From: Heracleum sosnowskyi
Taxonomy: Eukaryota; Streptophyta; Magnoliopsida; Apiales; Apiaceae
Length of the DNA stretch: 64,000 nt
Assembly (NCBI GenBank): GCA_030848705.1
Contig: JAUIZM010000017.1
Span: 1-64,000, forward strand
Direction: 5' to 3'
Shown here: in pieces, positions 34,401 to 45,020 of the stretch
Numbering within the stretch: position 1 is the first letter of the stretch
Layout of the letters: each line of letters starts with the position of its first letter
Translations under genes and position numbers: made by a program
The notes under the pieces: generated by a model
What the model was told of the DNA's origin: nothing
The model's database searches: none
The model's input: the letters and a program-made list of their open reading frames with translations, nothing else

Positions 34401-36512
34401 AAACTGTTAAAGGAACAAATTACTAGTGTCAGTGTAATGGTGAATGATGAGAAAAGATGGGCTGTAAGTATTTATCTCACTTCTGGCATATCTTATTTCA
34501 TCACAATGCAGCTATTGCAGAGTCTGCCAGCAAAGGTGTTGTGTGCTTTGAAGGGAATGATCAGGGCAACTCAAACACCATTCAATGAAATATTGGATAT
34601 GCAAATCCAGAACCTGATCACACAGAAGCTACCTGAAGTCTACTCAAATCCACCAAGTGTTTTTTACAGATCCAAAACTAAGGATGGCACAAGAAGGAAC
34701 AACTTCATGAATTTGGGTAGCCCATCCAGAATGGAAACCAAGTCAATTCTGAAGGTACTAGATGGAATACTCAGTTCAAATGCCAATCCAGGAAGAGTTC
34801 ATGTTGTTCAAGAAATCTACAAAATGCTGGTGTTGAGAGACAAGGCACTGGGAGCTAGAATGAAGGAGCTAATCACTAGAGCCAATGCCAAAAGAAATGA
34901 TCAAGGTGGAAGTTGCTTCTATAACATTCCTCCCCATGATGATGATGATGATGATGAAGATGGTGAGGATGGAGGTGGTGAAGCTTCTGGAAATGCTGGA
35001 AATGCTGGTGGAAGTAATTCTGGGAATACTGGTATTCAATCCCAGAATGAAGGCAATGAAGAAACTCCTAGCCAGGAAAAGAAAGATGCTGGTGCAACAG
35101 ATGAAGAGGAGTCAAGAATACTGGAAGCTTTGGAGGCAAGCATTCTTAGATGTGCTATTGACTGCATAAATGCTGAAAAAGATGCTGTCACCAAAGGTAC
35201 TGTCGACAAGGATACTGTCATAGAAGATGCTGTCTTAGAAGATGCTGTCGACAAGGGTACTGTCAAGGAAGGTTCTGTCAAGGATGAAGCCAAGGCTACT
35301 GTCAAGTCCAAAAGACTGAAAGCTAAAGCTAAGGCATGGTTTTCTAGACAGAAACCTACAGGGAAGCACAAGTACTCAGGAAAGGAAAAGGCCACTGGAT
35401 TTGGCAGGAATCTCAAAAAGCCAATTCAATCAATTCCTCCCAACAGTCTCAAGATTCAACAAATGCAATCAAGAGAAATCAAGAGCGTTGAGGTTAAGCT
35501 GGATGCAAATCAAGAGGCCACTGAGTACATTCTGTGGTGGGAAGAATCAAGGTCAGCCAAGATTGACAAGGACTTCAATCTGGTAGCCACATCAACCAAG
35601 AAAAGTACATCAACCATAGATAAAAGAAGAATTGATTTCTTCTACCTGGAAAGAATGGTAGAGTTGCTGGAGAGCTATGATGATGTTTCAAAGGCTGTCA
35701 TGGAACATGTTCTAAAATATCAGGCAGATAGGGATGCTGAATTTTATCAGAAATTTGGCTATAACTTTGCAGATTTTGATGATGCTGATATTCTTACTGA
35801 TCTCCCAGCCTCTCCTATACCATACCACTGGTACTATGAGTTTGATGATTTACCCACAGAAGAAGGGCAAACCCAACCAACTAAGGAAGGGGAACCCAAG
35901 CCAAGCAAACAACCTGAATCTTCTGAATATTCTCAAACTCAGTCAGAACTTGATAAGAAGGAAGCTGAATTACTGGAAAAACACAAGGCCTCTAACAAGG
36001 CAGAAAGTGAAGCTCCAAATTATCAACCATATATACTGGAAAATCCCCTAAGAGTCAAGTTCCTAAAAGAAGAAATCTATGTTTGCAGCTTGCATAAGCT
36101 TAAAACATCCACTCTGAAGGATTTACAGTATATGGTAGCTGGTTCAATTCATCCCTTGGAACAGATTTGTTCTGATGAGATAGAGAAGTTATTGGAAGGG
36201 AGAAAAGGAGAAGACTCAAAACTGGACAAGCAAAGAAGGAAGTCTCTCAATGCCTATCCTGGAAGTAGATTCAAGCTCATTAATGAAGAACTTCATTTCA
36301 GAACCTATCCATATGATATAGAGCAATGGCTGAATCTCAGGGATGTTAGTTCTCTCATATCCCCTTCCATAAAGAAGATCATTGATGAAGTAGAGGATGA
36401 TGCAGTGTCTGCTGCTGAAATTTCTCTTGTAGAAAGTCTAAGAAGCTGCTTGGCAGAAGCTCTCAAAAGAGAGGATGCAGCAAGACAGAAGAGGAGATCT
36501 CAAGCTAAGTGA
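31453..36512 (+). pseudogene. Large accessory ORF (env-like position) of the SIRE-type element, broken by a (AC)n shift
   Basis: Starts at 31453 (CAATGG context, MAPKQTLSQTNFAG). The first frame runs to about 32166; the rest continues in another frame to 36512. The switch coincides with (AC)7 at 32153-32166: removing one dinucleotide would join the frames at ...KKNTHT to LLSSHNLNAH, giving one protein of about 1,690 residues. The N-terminal ~230 residues resemble the globular domain found in extra ORFs of plant retrotransposons. Then come a Ser/Pro/Thr-rich low-complexity region with a basic KKKRARRTK, two DAV/DTV-rich blocks (33080-33290 and 35180-35310), a coiled-coil-like NRIAALEGQCATLDSKLDSL, an acidic HDDDDDDEDGEDGG, and a charged C-terminus. 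I see no signal peptide or membrane span. The position matches the env-like ORF of SIRE1; function unknown. Confidence 0.7.
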
Positions 36513-36587
36513 AAATTCTTAAATTCTGATCTTGTTAGTTAAGTTGTCAGCACATATTGTAAATTTGTTGTTATTTTCCATAAAAAC

Positions 36588-36601
36588 AAATTGGGGGAGA
36601 T
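36588..36601 (+). other. Polypurine tract
   Basis: AAATTGGGGGAGAT directly precedes the 3' LTR. Confidence 0.9.
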
Positions 36602-37659
36602 TGTTGGGATTTATGGGTGATAGCATTGAAATAACTTAACTTTGATTGTACTTAATTTTTCAAATTAAGTAGAACATACTGTCATAGCCAAAGTATGTTC
36701 TTGTAATCAGTATGTAATGTTATTCTAGTTGTATTGTTTGAAAGAAGTTCACTTATGTGTTCAAGCCTCAAAGAATGCTTTTTGGATGACAACATGAATA
36801 AAGGTTACTGTCCTAAAGCTGTGACAGTAAGATTATAAGAAGACAGAATGTTGCAAGTCACGACAGCATATTCACTCTGATAGCAACATTGGCGGAAGAC
36901 TACGCGACAACAACTATTGCCCTCGACAGCAAGTTTGGGATCCTCGACAGCACTCTATGCGGGGAACTCATACTGTCACCAAAAGATCATTCCTGTGACA
37001 GCAAGCTTTGCGGCAAAAGTAACTGTCTCAATAAAGATCCTTATGCTAGGTATCTTTCTCAGTCAAATCCCGTGACAGTTTAAATGTTCAAGAAACAGGC
37101 GTGATGCAGTATCCCTAAGCTGCACCAAGTCTGCAAGACTACGACAGAAGCTTCAAGCACTGCAAAACAAAAGCGAATCAATTCAAGAGCAAGGTCAAGT
37201 CTTTATCTGCTGAATTGGTTTAGCTGGAAATGGAATGAATCTAGGTTGCTTTCTTTGTAATGTATATCTGACATGTTAGCAATTTAGGAAAGTCACATGG
37301 GTAAGACAATCTGTAAGAAGCTGCCACTTGACAGTGACAGCAGCTTCACAAACCCGTGACTGATAGTGATAGGGCTAGTCTTATACCTACTATCAATTCA
37401 TTCTAGAATTGTAACGAAGACAAGCAAGTGTCTTTGAAGAAAACCCGAAGCTCGAGAATTCTTTCTTGAGGTTGTAGCAACACTTTGCAAAATAAATAAA
37501 ACATTTATTTTGTGAATCTTGTTCTTACTGAATACTGTTCGTGATTGCATATATTGCTGATAACGTTTAATCTTGATTTTAGTTGTTGAAATTTAGATTG
37601 AATTTTATCAGTATTGCATTCATCCCCCCCCCCCCTTCTGCAATACACAAGGACTAACA
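36602..37659 (+). repeat. 3' LTR of the SIRE-type element
   Basis: 1058 bp, near-identical to the 5' LTR. The C-run near the end is 12 long. Confidence 0.95.
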
Positions 37660-37664
37660 ATACC

Positions 37665-38753
37665 TATTCGTCCGATAAGTTGAGTCGAAAGTAACCACAT
37701 CACCGAAGTTCTTGTAGGCGTTCATGGATCGAGGTTCAACCCGCACCAAACCCCTAACATGATTATCTTCATCCACATCCACTCGATAGAAAAAATTCCC
37801 AGAATTATTTTCTTTTAATTCTTGAAGCAAGACCAATCCACACTCCGCATCACCGGAATCAAACACACGACGTCGAATGTCACGTATGACATTACAGATG
37901 TCTTGATTTGAAAAAGCTAGATTTCCAATACCGCCACTTTCTTCACCAAGAAATTTCATCAATTTTGCCGTCTCGATCCCTGATTTGTTAAACAACTCAA
38001 TTAATGATCGGGTCAACGGGTCTATGTTGCGTGATCTTTGAAAAAATTGTACTTTTTCCGATGTTACCATACCATGATTGTGTTCCAAATTGACCAAGCT
38101 AACTCTCCATTTATTTGTCTTTATGTTATGAACCACACACATTCGAGCACAACATTGTGTCTGTGGAATTACATCTCTAACTCTTTTTCATTTACCACGA
38201 CCTTCTAAATCCAATTCTCTCGGTACTACTCTTCTATACAAATAAACATACGAGATGATGGTTCTTTACTTCCTGCATATCTATGAGTACTCCGAATTAT
38301 TATATCGAATCTGATACTTCGACCGTGATCCCTATAAAAAATTTCTGCATCCTCTAATGTATCAAAAATCATACCAACACAAGGCACAAAATTATTAACA
38401 TTCGGAAATGTAAATTCACAATTTTTGTTTCCGATATTAATATCATCATCGACATCATCATCATGGTCACCATCATCACCACCATCACCATTATCATCAC
38501 CATCAACATCATCACTTTCTCACATCCAAATATCCTCCTCTTCTTCATTATAATCCACCTTCTTCTTACCAACATCATTCATATTTATTTTCTCTTCACT
38601 CATATTATCGTTATCATAACTATCAACATCTATAATATCGTTTACATCATGAAATAGTTTACGAAACACCGGATTTTTTCTAATGGGCGTAACATAATCG
38701 AACTCATTATGCTCACTAGATGAACTAGAATCATCAAATAAAAATGAAGGCAT
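37665..38753 (-). pseudogene. MULE transposase (FAR1/MURA type), N-terminal half
   Basis: Starts MPSFLFDDSSSSSEHNEFDY with an acidic N-terminus. After a TGA at 38520 it continues through an Asp/Gly-rich stretch into a FAR1-type DNA-binding domain (PCVGMIFDTLEDAEIFYRDH, then CARMCVVHNIKTNKWRVSLV and HNHGMVT, the Cys/His ligands of the WRKY-GCM1 fold). The MULE domain follows: SRNIDPLTRSLIELFNKSG and GDVVTFDSTYRTNRY, where the first catalytic Asp is expected. The Copia element is inserted just after TNRY. Other damage: a frame break and stops in the FAR1 domain near 38180-38240. It is the upstream half of 21956-23124; transcription would run leftwards. Confidence 0.85.
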
Positions 38754-38899
38754 AATAATTAGAGAGCTAACCTTGTTTGTTGAATTTTTGACCTTGAAAA
38801 AGCTCCAAAATCGCAGCCCTAATTTAATAGGAAAGTGTACATGAAAATGGGGGGAAAAAGAAAACTTTTTTGTTATGTAGGGCCTGTAGGGTGAACTAC

Positions 38900-39870
38900 T
38901 GCGGCAATGAAATATTGCAACCCCCGAAATGAATCATTGTTGCAGTGGTGTATTTAATGCTACCCAACCACCCTAACTACCGTAATTAATGTTGGTTGGT
39001 TGGTAAAAAAATTATTGGACCGTGACAATGCGGTAGAAACAATGTTTCATTGCGGCAGGAAAATATCCCACAATGTTTCATTGCGGGCCTCGCAAAGTAA
39101 CAATGCTGGAGGTTACTTTTAAAAAAAAAAAAATCTTTTTTGTCTTTTAATCTTTAAATATGCATATAAAAATTAAATTAAAATCATCTAAATTTGAAAA
39201 TATATTAGATGCTAATTTGTAGATATTTTTTCCCACCATATGTATTTTAATTAAATTATTTAATCGAAATATACTCAAAGATATGTGAAATAATCGTTTT
39301 GTTACTGACTATTGACCTAAATATGTATACACTTTCTTAGTTGTTATTTATGATTGTAAAAAAAAATACTATGTTTACAATTACTAGCAATGTTATTTTT
39401 AAATTTGAAACTTAAAAAGTAATATTTTAACTATTCGTTATTTTTATTTTACCTTATACTATTATATTTGATAGTTTGTATTTTTCAAATTTAATTAATT
39501 ATTAAATTAAACTTGTCGAGTTCCGAATGGGTGACTCCGAGTTCATTAGCACTTTACTTATAAACATCAATACACCTTTACGACTAAAGTAACATTTTAT
39601 GTAGATTGATATTCAATTAATTTTTAATTTATAAATAATAAATAAATTATTTTTTTGGATTAAATGATATTAGGTACAAATCAGTTTAAAATAAGTAGCT
39701 TGTGTTGGTTCAGTAGTAAGACTGCATTCATTTTTAGGAGAGGTCATGAGTTCGATCCTTGGAGACGACTCTTAACAGCAAAAGGATGAATCATTGCAAC
39801 CCGAGCAATGTATAATTATGGCAGTGTTTTTCCTTGTGATGGGTTGGCGGTATAATAGTTCATAGCCAAC
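38900..39870. repeat. Right flank block of MULE copy Y
   Basis: Homologous in the same orientation to 20090-21130 (for example ATACTCAAAGATATGTGAAA and ACTATTGACCTAAATATGTA in both). It carries GCAATG/CATTGC hairpins, and 39703-39765 looks like a tRNA-derived head (TTGGTTCAGTAGTAAG and GAGTTCGATCC). It lies upstream of the transposase start, so it may include the promoter. Confidence 0.6.
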
Positions 39871-39873
39871 GGG

Positions 39874-39940
<67 letters not shown>

Positions 39941-39962
39941 GGGGGGGGGAGATATATATATA
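39870..39962. repeat. (TA)n microsatellite with a poly-G interruption
   Basis: About 65 bp of TA, then GAGGGGGGGGGAGA, then a further short TA run. Confidence 0.95.
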
Positions 39963-40573
39963 TAGGGTCCCCTTCCACAACCACAGGTGGCTGCAAAAAT
40001 TTATCAACCACCACCCGCAACTAAACATTGAGGTGATAAAAAGTACCAAAATACCCCTCACCCCCGCAATAATACATTACGGGTGATCTCAGTTACCAAA
40101 ACACCCTTCTTTTCTTGCTGGGCCAAGTTTTATGGATTTAATGTAAATAGTATTGGGCTTACATATAATTGTATTGGGCTTAGATATAATTTTATATTGG
40201 GTTTGTACAAAAATAATTTTTTATTAAATTAATATATATTAATTTTTTGTTTTTTATAATTAATTATATTATCAAAAATTAAAATAAAATTATAAAATTA
40301 ATAATCATAGCTAATAATTTAAAAGCTATTCAATAAAGTATTGATTAAATATTGATTATAAATAAAAATTTAATATTTTTTTATTGTGATAAGGTAAAAA
40401 CTTAAATTAATTAATTACATTATCAAAAATTAAAATAAAATCATAAAATTAATAATTAGAGATAATAATTTAAAAAGTATTTAATAATTTTTCATAAAAT
40501 ATTTAATTAAATATTAACTATAAATATAATTTTAATAATTTTTTATAACGAAAAAGGAAAAATTAAATTAATT

Positions 40574-40783
40574 ATTCACTATTTTGAATTATTAAAATAA
40601 AGAAATTCAGAAAATAAATAAAATATTAATTATCTCATTTTTTGAAGAAAAATAAAAAAACATTGAAAATACTTAAATATTCACTATTTTGAATTATTAA
40701 AATAAAGAAATTCAGAAAATAAATAAAATATTAATTATCTCATTTTTTGAAGAAAAATAAAAAAAAACATTATTTTGAGAGAT
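40574..40783. repeat. 105-bp tandem repeat, two units
   Basis: Units from 40574 and 40679, each starting ATTCACTATTTTGAATTATT. The same unit recurs three times at 42266-42600 (starts 42266, 42385, 42493). Both arrays are followed by the same sequence (GATAGCTAGAGGCAGG, CTTCTGGAGA, GAACTGTTCACACCAG), so the block occurs as a direct repeat on both sides of the 88-codon ORF. Confidence 0.85.
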
Positions 40784-41033
40784 AGCTAGAGGCAGGGGAA
40801 ATCTTCTGGAGAACTGTTCACACCAGCAATGTTTCATAATTATATAATTACATTGAAAAAAAGTTTAAAAAATTGATTTTTATATTATTAAGTCAAAAAT
40901 ATTTTCAAGGTGGAAAATGTGGACTATTATCAATATAAAGTGAAATATTTGAAAAAAATTGACTATAAATATTATTTTTTATTTTTCTAATTCGAAAAAA
41001 TTGAATTAAAAAAAATATAAAAAATAATAACGG

Positions 41034-41053
41034 GTAGAGGTGCGTACCTCTAC
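41034..41053. repeat. 20-bp palindrome GTAGAGGTGCGTACCTCTAC
   Basis: Found here with an 8-bp stem, at 41417-41436 as the perfect palindrome GTAGAGGTGCGCACCTCTAC, and at 21243-21262 with one stem mismatch. Each is followed closely by CAATCCCC or GGAATCCCC. The repeated preservation of a self-complementary word suggests a protein-binding or structure-forming site of this element family. Confidence 0.85.
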
Positions 41054-41707
41054 TATCACAATCCCCGCAATGACTCATTGCAGAGGGCATTTAAATACTT
41101 AGATGATTTTTACTTTCCTTATTCAGAAATTTATCGAGATGAATTTGAAACACTTTGATAGAATTTTACAAAAAATAATTTAAAAATAATTAGAAATTAA
41201 AAAATAAATTTAATTAAATTAGAACATAATTATATAATTAAATTGAAAAAAATGTTAAAAAATTGATTTTTATATTATTAAGTCAAACATATTTTCAAGG
41301 TGGAAAATGTGGAATATTATCAATATAAAGTGAAATATTTGAAAAACCATTGACTATAAATATTATTTTTTATTTTTTTAATTCGAAAAAATTGAATTAT
41401 GAAAAAATAATAACTGGTAGAGGTGCGCACCTCTACTAGTCACAATCCCCGCAATGACTCATTGCGGAGGGCATTTAAACAGTCACGAGCCCCGCAATGA
41501 CGCATTGCAGGTGGGAATCCAACAGTCGGGGACCTTTGACCGAGACTCTTCTTCTTCTTTTCAGTTTTCTGGGAATTTCATGCCATTAATATGGTGAAGA
41601 CCCATCTTCTTCCCTAGGTAGTGTACCAAATCCCTATATATATATTTATATACATATGTGTGTGTTTGTAATCCATCTTCTATATTTTCAGTTTTATAAT
41701 ATAGATC

Positions 41708-41974
41708 ATGGCTGAAATCCATAATAATGAGGTGGAGATTCCGGTGGTAGAAAATCCGGCGCCTCCAACAGCGGCGTTTGAGGAAGCACCGGCGCCTCCT
41801 CCAGGACCAACTGTTGAGGAATTGCAGACAATTATTGCAGATTTGCGGATGCAGATTCGAGCCTTCGATGATGAACATGATGAACTGGAGGTGAGGATCG
41901 AGATTCTTCAAGAGGAAGTGAGTGATCTCCGAATGGAGTTGAGCTATTTCCGCGGTGTCGCCGGGTGGGATTAA
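41708..41974 (+). CDS. 88-residue leucine-zipper-like protein in MULE-like copy W
   Basis: Intact frame MAEIHNNEVEIPVVENPAPP... ending FRGVAGWD. The first 35 residues are Pro/Ala/Glu-rich and probably disordered. Residues about 36-80 (VEELQTIIADLRMQIRAFDD ... LEVRIEILQEEVSDLRMELS) show hydrophobic heptad spacing typical of a coiled coil. The ATG is in a good plant context (ATCATGGC) and TATATATATATTTATAT lies 50-75 bp upstream. Codon composition is far less AT-rich than the surroundings, which argues for real coding. No family recognised; it could be a captured host fragment or an accessory protein of the element. Confidence 0.6.
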   Translation: MAEIHNNEVEIPVVENPAPPTAAFEEAPAPPPGPTVEELQTIIADLRMQIRAFDDEHDELEVRIEILQEEVSDLRMELSYFRGVAGWD

Positions 41975-42265
41975 CGTTGTGTTGCTGTTTTATTGTGTTT
42001 AGTACTTTTTATTTCAATGTAATCGATTTCTTATGAACTCAATTTGTTGAATTTGATCATGGTTTTATGAACTCATTTTTATGGTGTTCTTAATTTAAAA
42101 ACTAATTTTCGAATAAATTAAAAAATAAAAATTAAGAAAACTAATTTTCATATTAATTTAAAAAAAAATTAATTGAAAAATATGATAATTTCTAATTTTT
42201 AAATATTCCTTTTTTCGAATTAAATAAGAAGTAAAAAAATGTTAACTAGACCTCCGCATTGAGAA

Positions 42266-42600
42266 ATTCACTATTTTGAATTAACTATTTTGAATTATTT
42301 AAATAAAGAAATTCAGAAAATAAATAAAATATTAATTATATCAATTTTTGAAGAAAAATAAAAAAAACATTGAAAATACTTAAATATTCACTATTTTGAA
42401 TTATTAAAATAAAGAAAGTCAGAAAATAAATAAAATATTAATTATCTCATTTTTTGAAGAAAAATAAAAAAAAACATTGAAAATACTTAAATATTCACTA
42501 TTTTGAATTATTAAAATAAAGAAATTCAGAAAATAAATAAAATATTAATTATCTCATTTTTTGAAGAAAAATAAAAAAAACATTATTTTGAGATATAGCT
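42266..42600. repeat. Second array of the 105-108-bp repeat, three units
   Basis: Starts at 42266, 42385 and 42493; same unit as at 40574. Confidence 0.85.
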
Positions 42601-42943
42601 AGAGGCAGGGGGAAAACAGGGGAAAACATGGGAAATCTTCTGGAGAAAAGACCCCCCGCAATGATGCATTGCGGGGAACTGTTCACACCAGAACTGTTCA
42701 CCCTGAATTTCTTAATATTTTATTTATTTTCTGAATATGTAATCATTTATTTTTATTTTATTAGTTTTGAATATTTACTAACTTAATTATTTTCATTTAT
42801 AATTATTTTTTATAATTAAATTTAGTTTAATACAAAATTATACCCCATAAAATGTAAAATTAGGTTCAAATATTACAAGAAAACAATATTAAAAATCCCT
42901 AACATGAATTAAGATAATAAAATTCAAATATTAAAGTACAATA

Positions 42944-43079
42944 TTACTTAAATTGACCGGGTAGAAAAGTACAATTTCTTCTATCATGATTTCCTCCTAT
43001 CAACTCGCATTTTCCGCACTTTCTTTGCTTGTTACTTGAAGTAGACGTTTCGAGGGATAGTTTTGTCCAAAAAGAAGTT
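42944..43079 (-). pseudogene. C-terminal tail of another MULE transposase
   Basis: The minus strand encodes TSTSSNKQRKCGKCELIGGN followed by HDRRNC, parallel to the C-terminus of copy Y (KPQKCGKCNEEGANHDKRNC). Only the zinc-knuckle end remains; upstream coding sequence is replaced by hairpin motifs and the GA microsatellite. Confidence 0.75.
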
Positions 43080-43128
43080 AAAAACCCCCCACAATGATTC
43101 ATTGCGGTGGGGTGAGAACCCCCGCAAT

Positions 43129-43650
<522 letters not shown>

Positions 43651-43699
43651 AATTTACAGAAGCACGCAAAAAATCGCATATTGAAGAAGCACAAGATAT

Positions 43700-44475
43700 G
43701 TAAAAATCAGAAGGCTAGAAATACAAGGGATGTCACGATGCAAGGGATTTGGCTGTTGTTGCAAACCTAGTTGCTGCTGCGACTGTACTGGTTGTAATTG
43801 CATTTGAGACATCATCTGTGACTGCTGTTGTGTTTGAATTTGGTTTGGGCCTTTTGACAACAGATTGGACATCATCTGCTGCTGCGACTGCTGTTGTGAC
43901 TGTTGAACTTGACTTGGCAACACTAATATGCTCTGCTGAGATTGCTGCAGTGTAACTTTCGAATGTTGCATGATAGAAGTACCAGACTGAGCTCCACCAA
44001 TTAGCTGGTTTTGTTGTATATTTGTAGCCTTGGACTGCATCAGAAGATGTTGCTGCTGCTGTGGCTGTTCAGATGCTTTCTGTTGTTGATGAATATTCGA
44101 GGCTTGCAGTTGCCTGACAGACTGCAGATGTTGCTGAACCCCAGATTGAGTGCATTGTTGAGCCGAAGATTGCTGATTCAGCAGAAGGTCGGAAGGAGGA
44201 GATGGCTGCATCATACCAGAAATGCTTGGTATGCTCTGCCTGTTGGAATCCTCGTTGACGTTAGGAATATTAGTCTGCGATAAACTGCAGGCCGGGGCCG
44301 TGAGGAACTTAGTACCCAGCAGACCCTTGCATTCCAGCTGAGGCAATGTTATTGGCGAAGTTCTGGGGTAAGTGTTGACCTGGTTGAGACAAATTAGTTT
44401 GAACTAGAACGGGAAGAGATGGCCCTTGGCTGTTCCGTTGGGATTGCATGCTCGGAGAACTTGTTCACCAAGAGG
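43700..44475 (-). pseudogene. MED15-like (Mediator tail subunit) Gln-rich exon fragment
   Basis: The minus strand reads SPSMQSQRNSQGPSLPVLVQ, TNLSQPGQHLPQNFANNI and ASAGMQGSAG, then after a frame shift near 44310 FLTAPACSLSQTNIPN and a long Gln-rich stretch ending QPVQSQQQLGLQQQPNPLHR. The order (Ser/Gln-rich linker, LSQPGQ.LPQ, 'AGMQGSA', poly-Gln, 'LGLQQQPNPLQRD'-like end) resembles the central part of plant MED15, which links transcription factors to RNA polymerase II. A splice-acceptor-like ...GAACAAG at about 44463 begins the exon. The KIX domain and C-terminus are absent. The frame shift and the non-homologous tail after LHRD indicate a dead fragment, either a gene relic or one captured by a transposon. 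Confidence 0.65.
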
Positions 44476-44758
44476 AGAGAGATTAAAACAAACAATAAAA
44501 TAAAGGGATAAGGAATCACAATAGATAAGGGTGATCACGATCCGGTTTGGTTCGGATTAGGGGTCAAACCGGAACCAAACCACATGTCATCGGTTTTTTA
44601 AAATTTTGAACCAAACCACAACCCATAACCCAATCAACCCGGACCAAATGGTTCGGTTTTACATGGTTCGGATTAACGGATTTAGCGGTTTGTATTATAA
44701 ATACAATCATGTATAATACTTGGAAAAAAAAAGTAAAGTTTTTCAACTCAAGAACTAA

Positions 44759-45020
44759 CAATAGTGCTTAAAAGAAATAGGCATAAACATTAAAAAAAGC
44801 AAGGAATCAGTTTTTCCACAAATATTAAAAGAGGGTATAGGTCTTCCCACAAATATTAAATAGGATTAGAAATGAAAAAGTGGCAACTACAATAGTGCTT
44901 AAAAGAAATAGGCATAAACATTAAAAAAGCAAGATTCAGTTTTTCCACAAATATTAAAAAGAGGGTATAGTCTTCCCACAAATATTAAATAGGACTAGAA
45001 ATGAAAAAGTGGCAACTTGT
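44759..45020. repeat. 131-bp tandem duplication inside the hAT element
   Basis: CAATAGTGCTTAAAAGAAAT and the following sequence start at 44759 and again at 44890, differing by a few small indels. Confidence 0.85.

Larger units (their letters stand above)
23130..37659 (+). mobile_element. SIRE/Maximus-type Copia retrotransposon, nearly complete
   Basis: LTRs 23130-24190 and 36602-37659, exact 5-bp duplication ATACC (23125-23129 and 37660-37664), Met-tRNA primer site, gag, pol in Copia order (PR-IN-RT-RH), extra reading frames between pol and the 3' LTR, and a polypurine tract. At 14.5 kb it is long for Copia, as expected for the SIRE/Maximus lineage. By eye the LTRs differ by five substitutions plus an 8-bp and a 5-bp indel, so insertion is recent. 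It sits inside the transposase of MULE copy Y. Confidence 0.95.
21260..39870 (-). mobile_element. MULE-like copy Y (carries transposase), interrupted by a Copia element
   Basis: Bounded by the same left and right blocks as copy X and containing the two halves of a FAR1/MURA-type transposase. Excluding the 14.5-kb Copia element, the copy is about 4.1 kb. Exact termini and target duplication could not be fixed; the right terminus runs into (TA)n at about 39870. Confidence 0.5.
39967..42690. mobile_element. MULE-like copy W carrying a small gene
   Basis: Begins GGGTCCCCTTCCACAACCAC, very close to the left-end-like sequence of copy X (GGGTGCCCTTCCACAACCCC). It contains the same GCAATGnnnCATTGC hairpins (41063, 41445, 41490, 42656) and a shared 20-bp palindrome. 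There is no transposase; it instead carries the 88-codon ORF at 41708. The right limit near the GTTCACACCAG repeat at 42690 is approximate. Confidence 0.45.

Noticed and set aside
23130..37659. Reading the element as an endogenous virus with an envelope
   Set aside because: The accessory ORF shows no signal peptide or membrane span, and pol order and primer site are ordinary Copia.
43749..44283. Plus-strand frames opposite the MED15-like exon
   Set aside because: Antisense reading of CAG/CAA-rich coding sequence.
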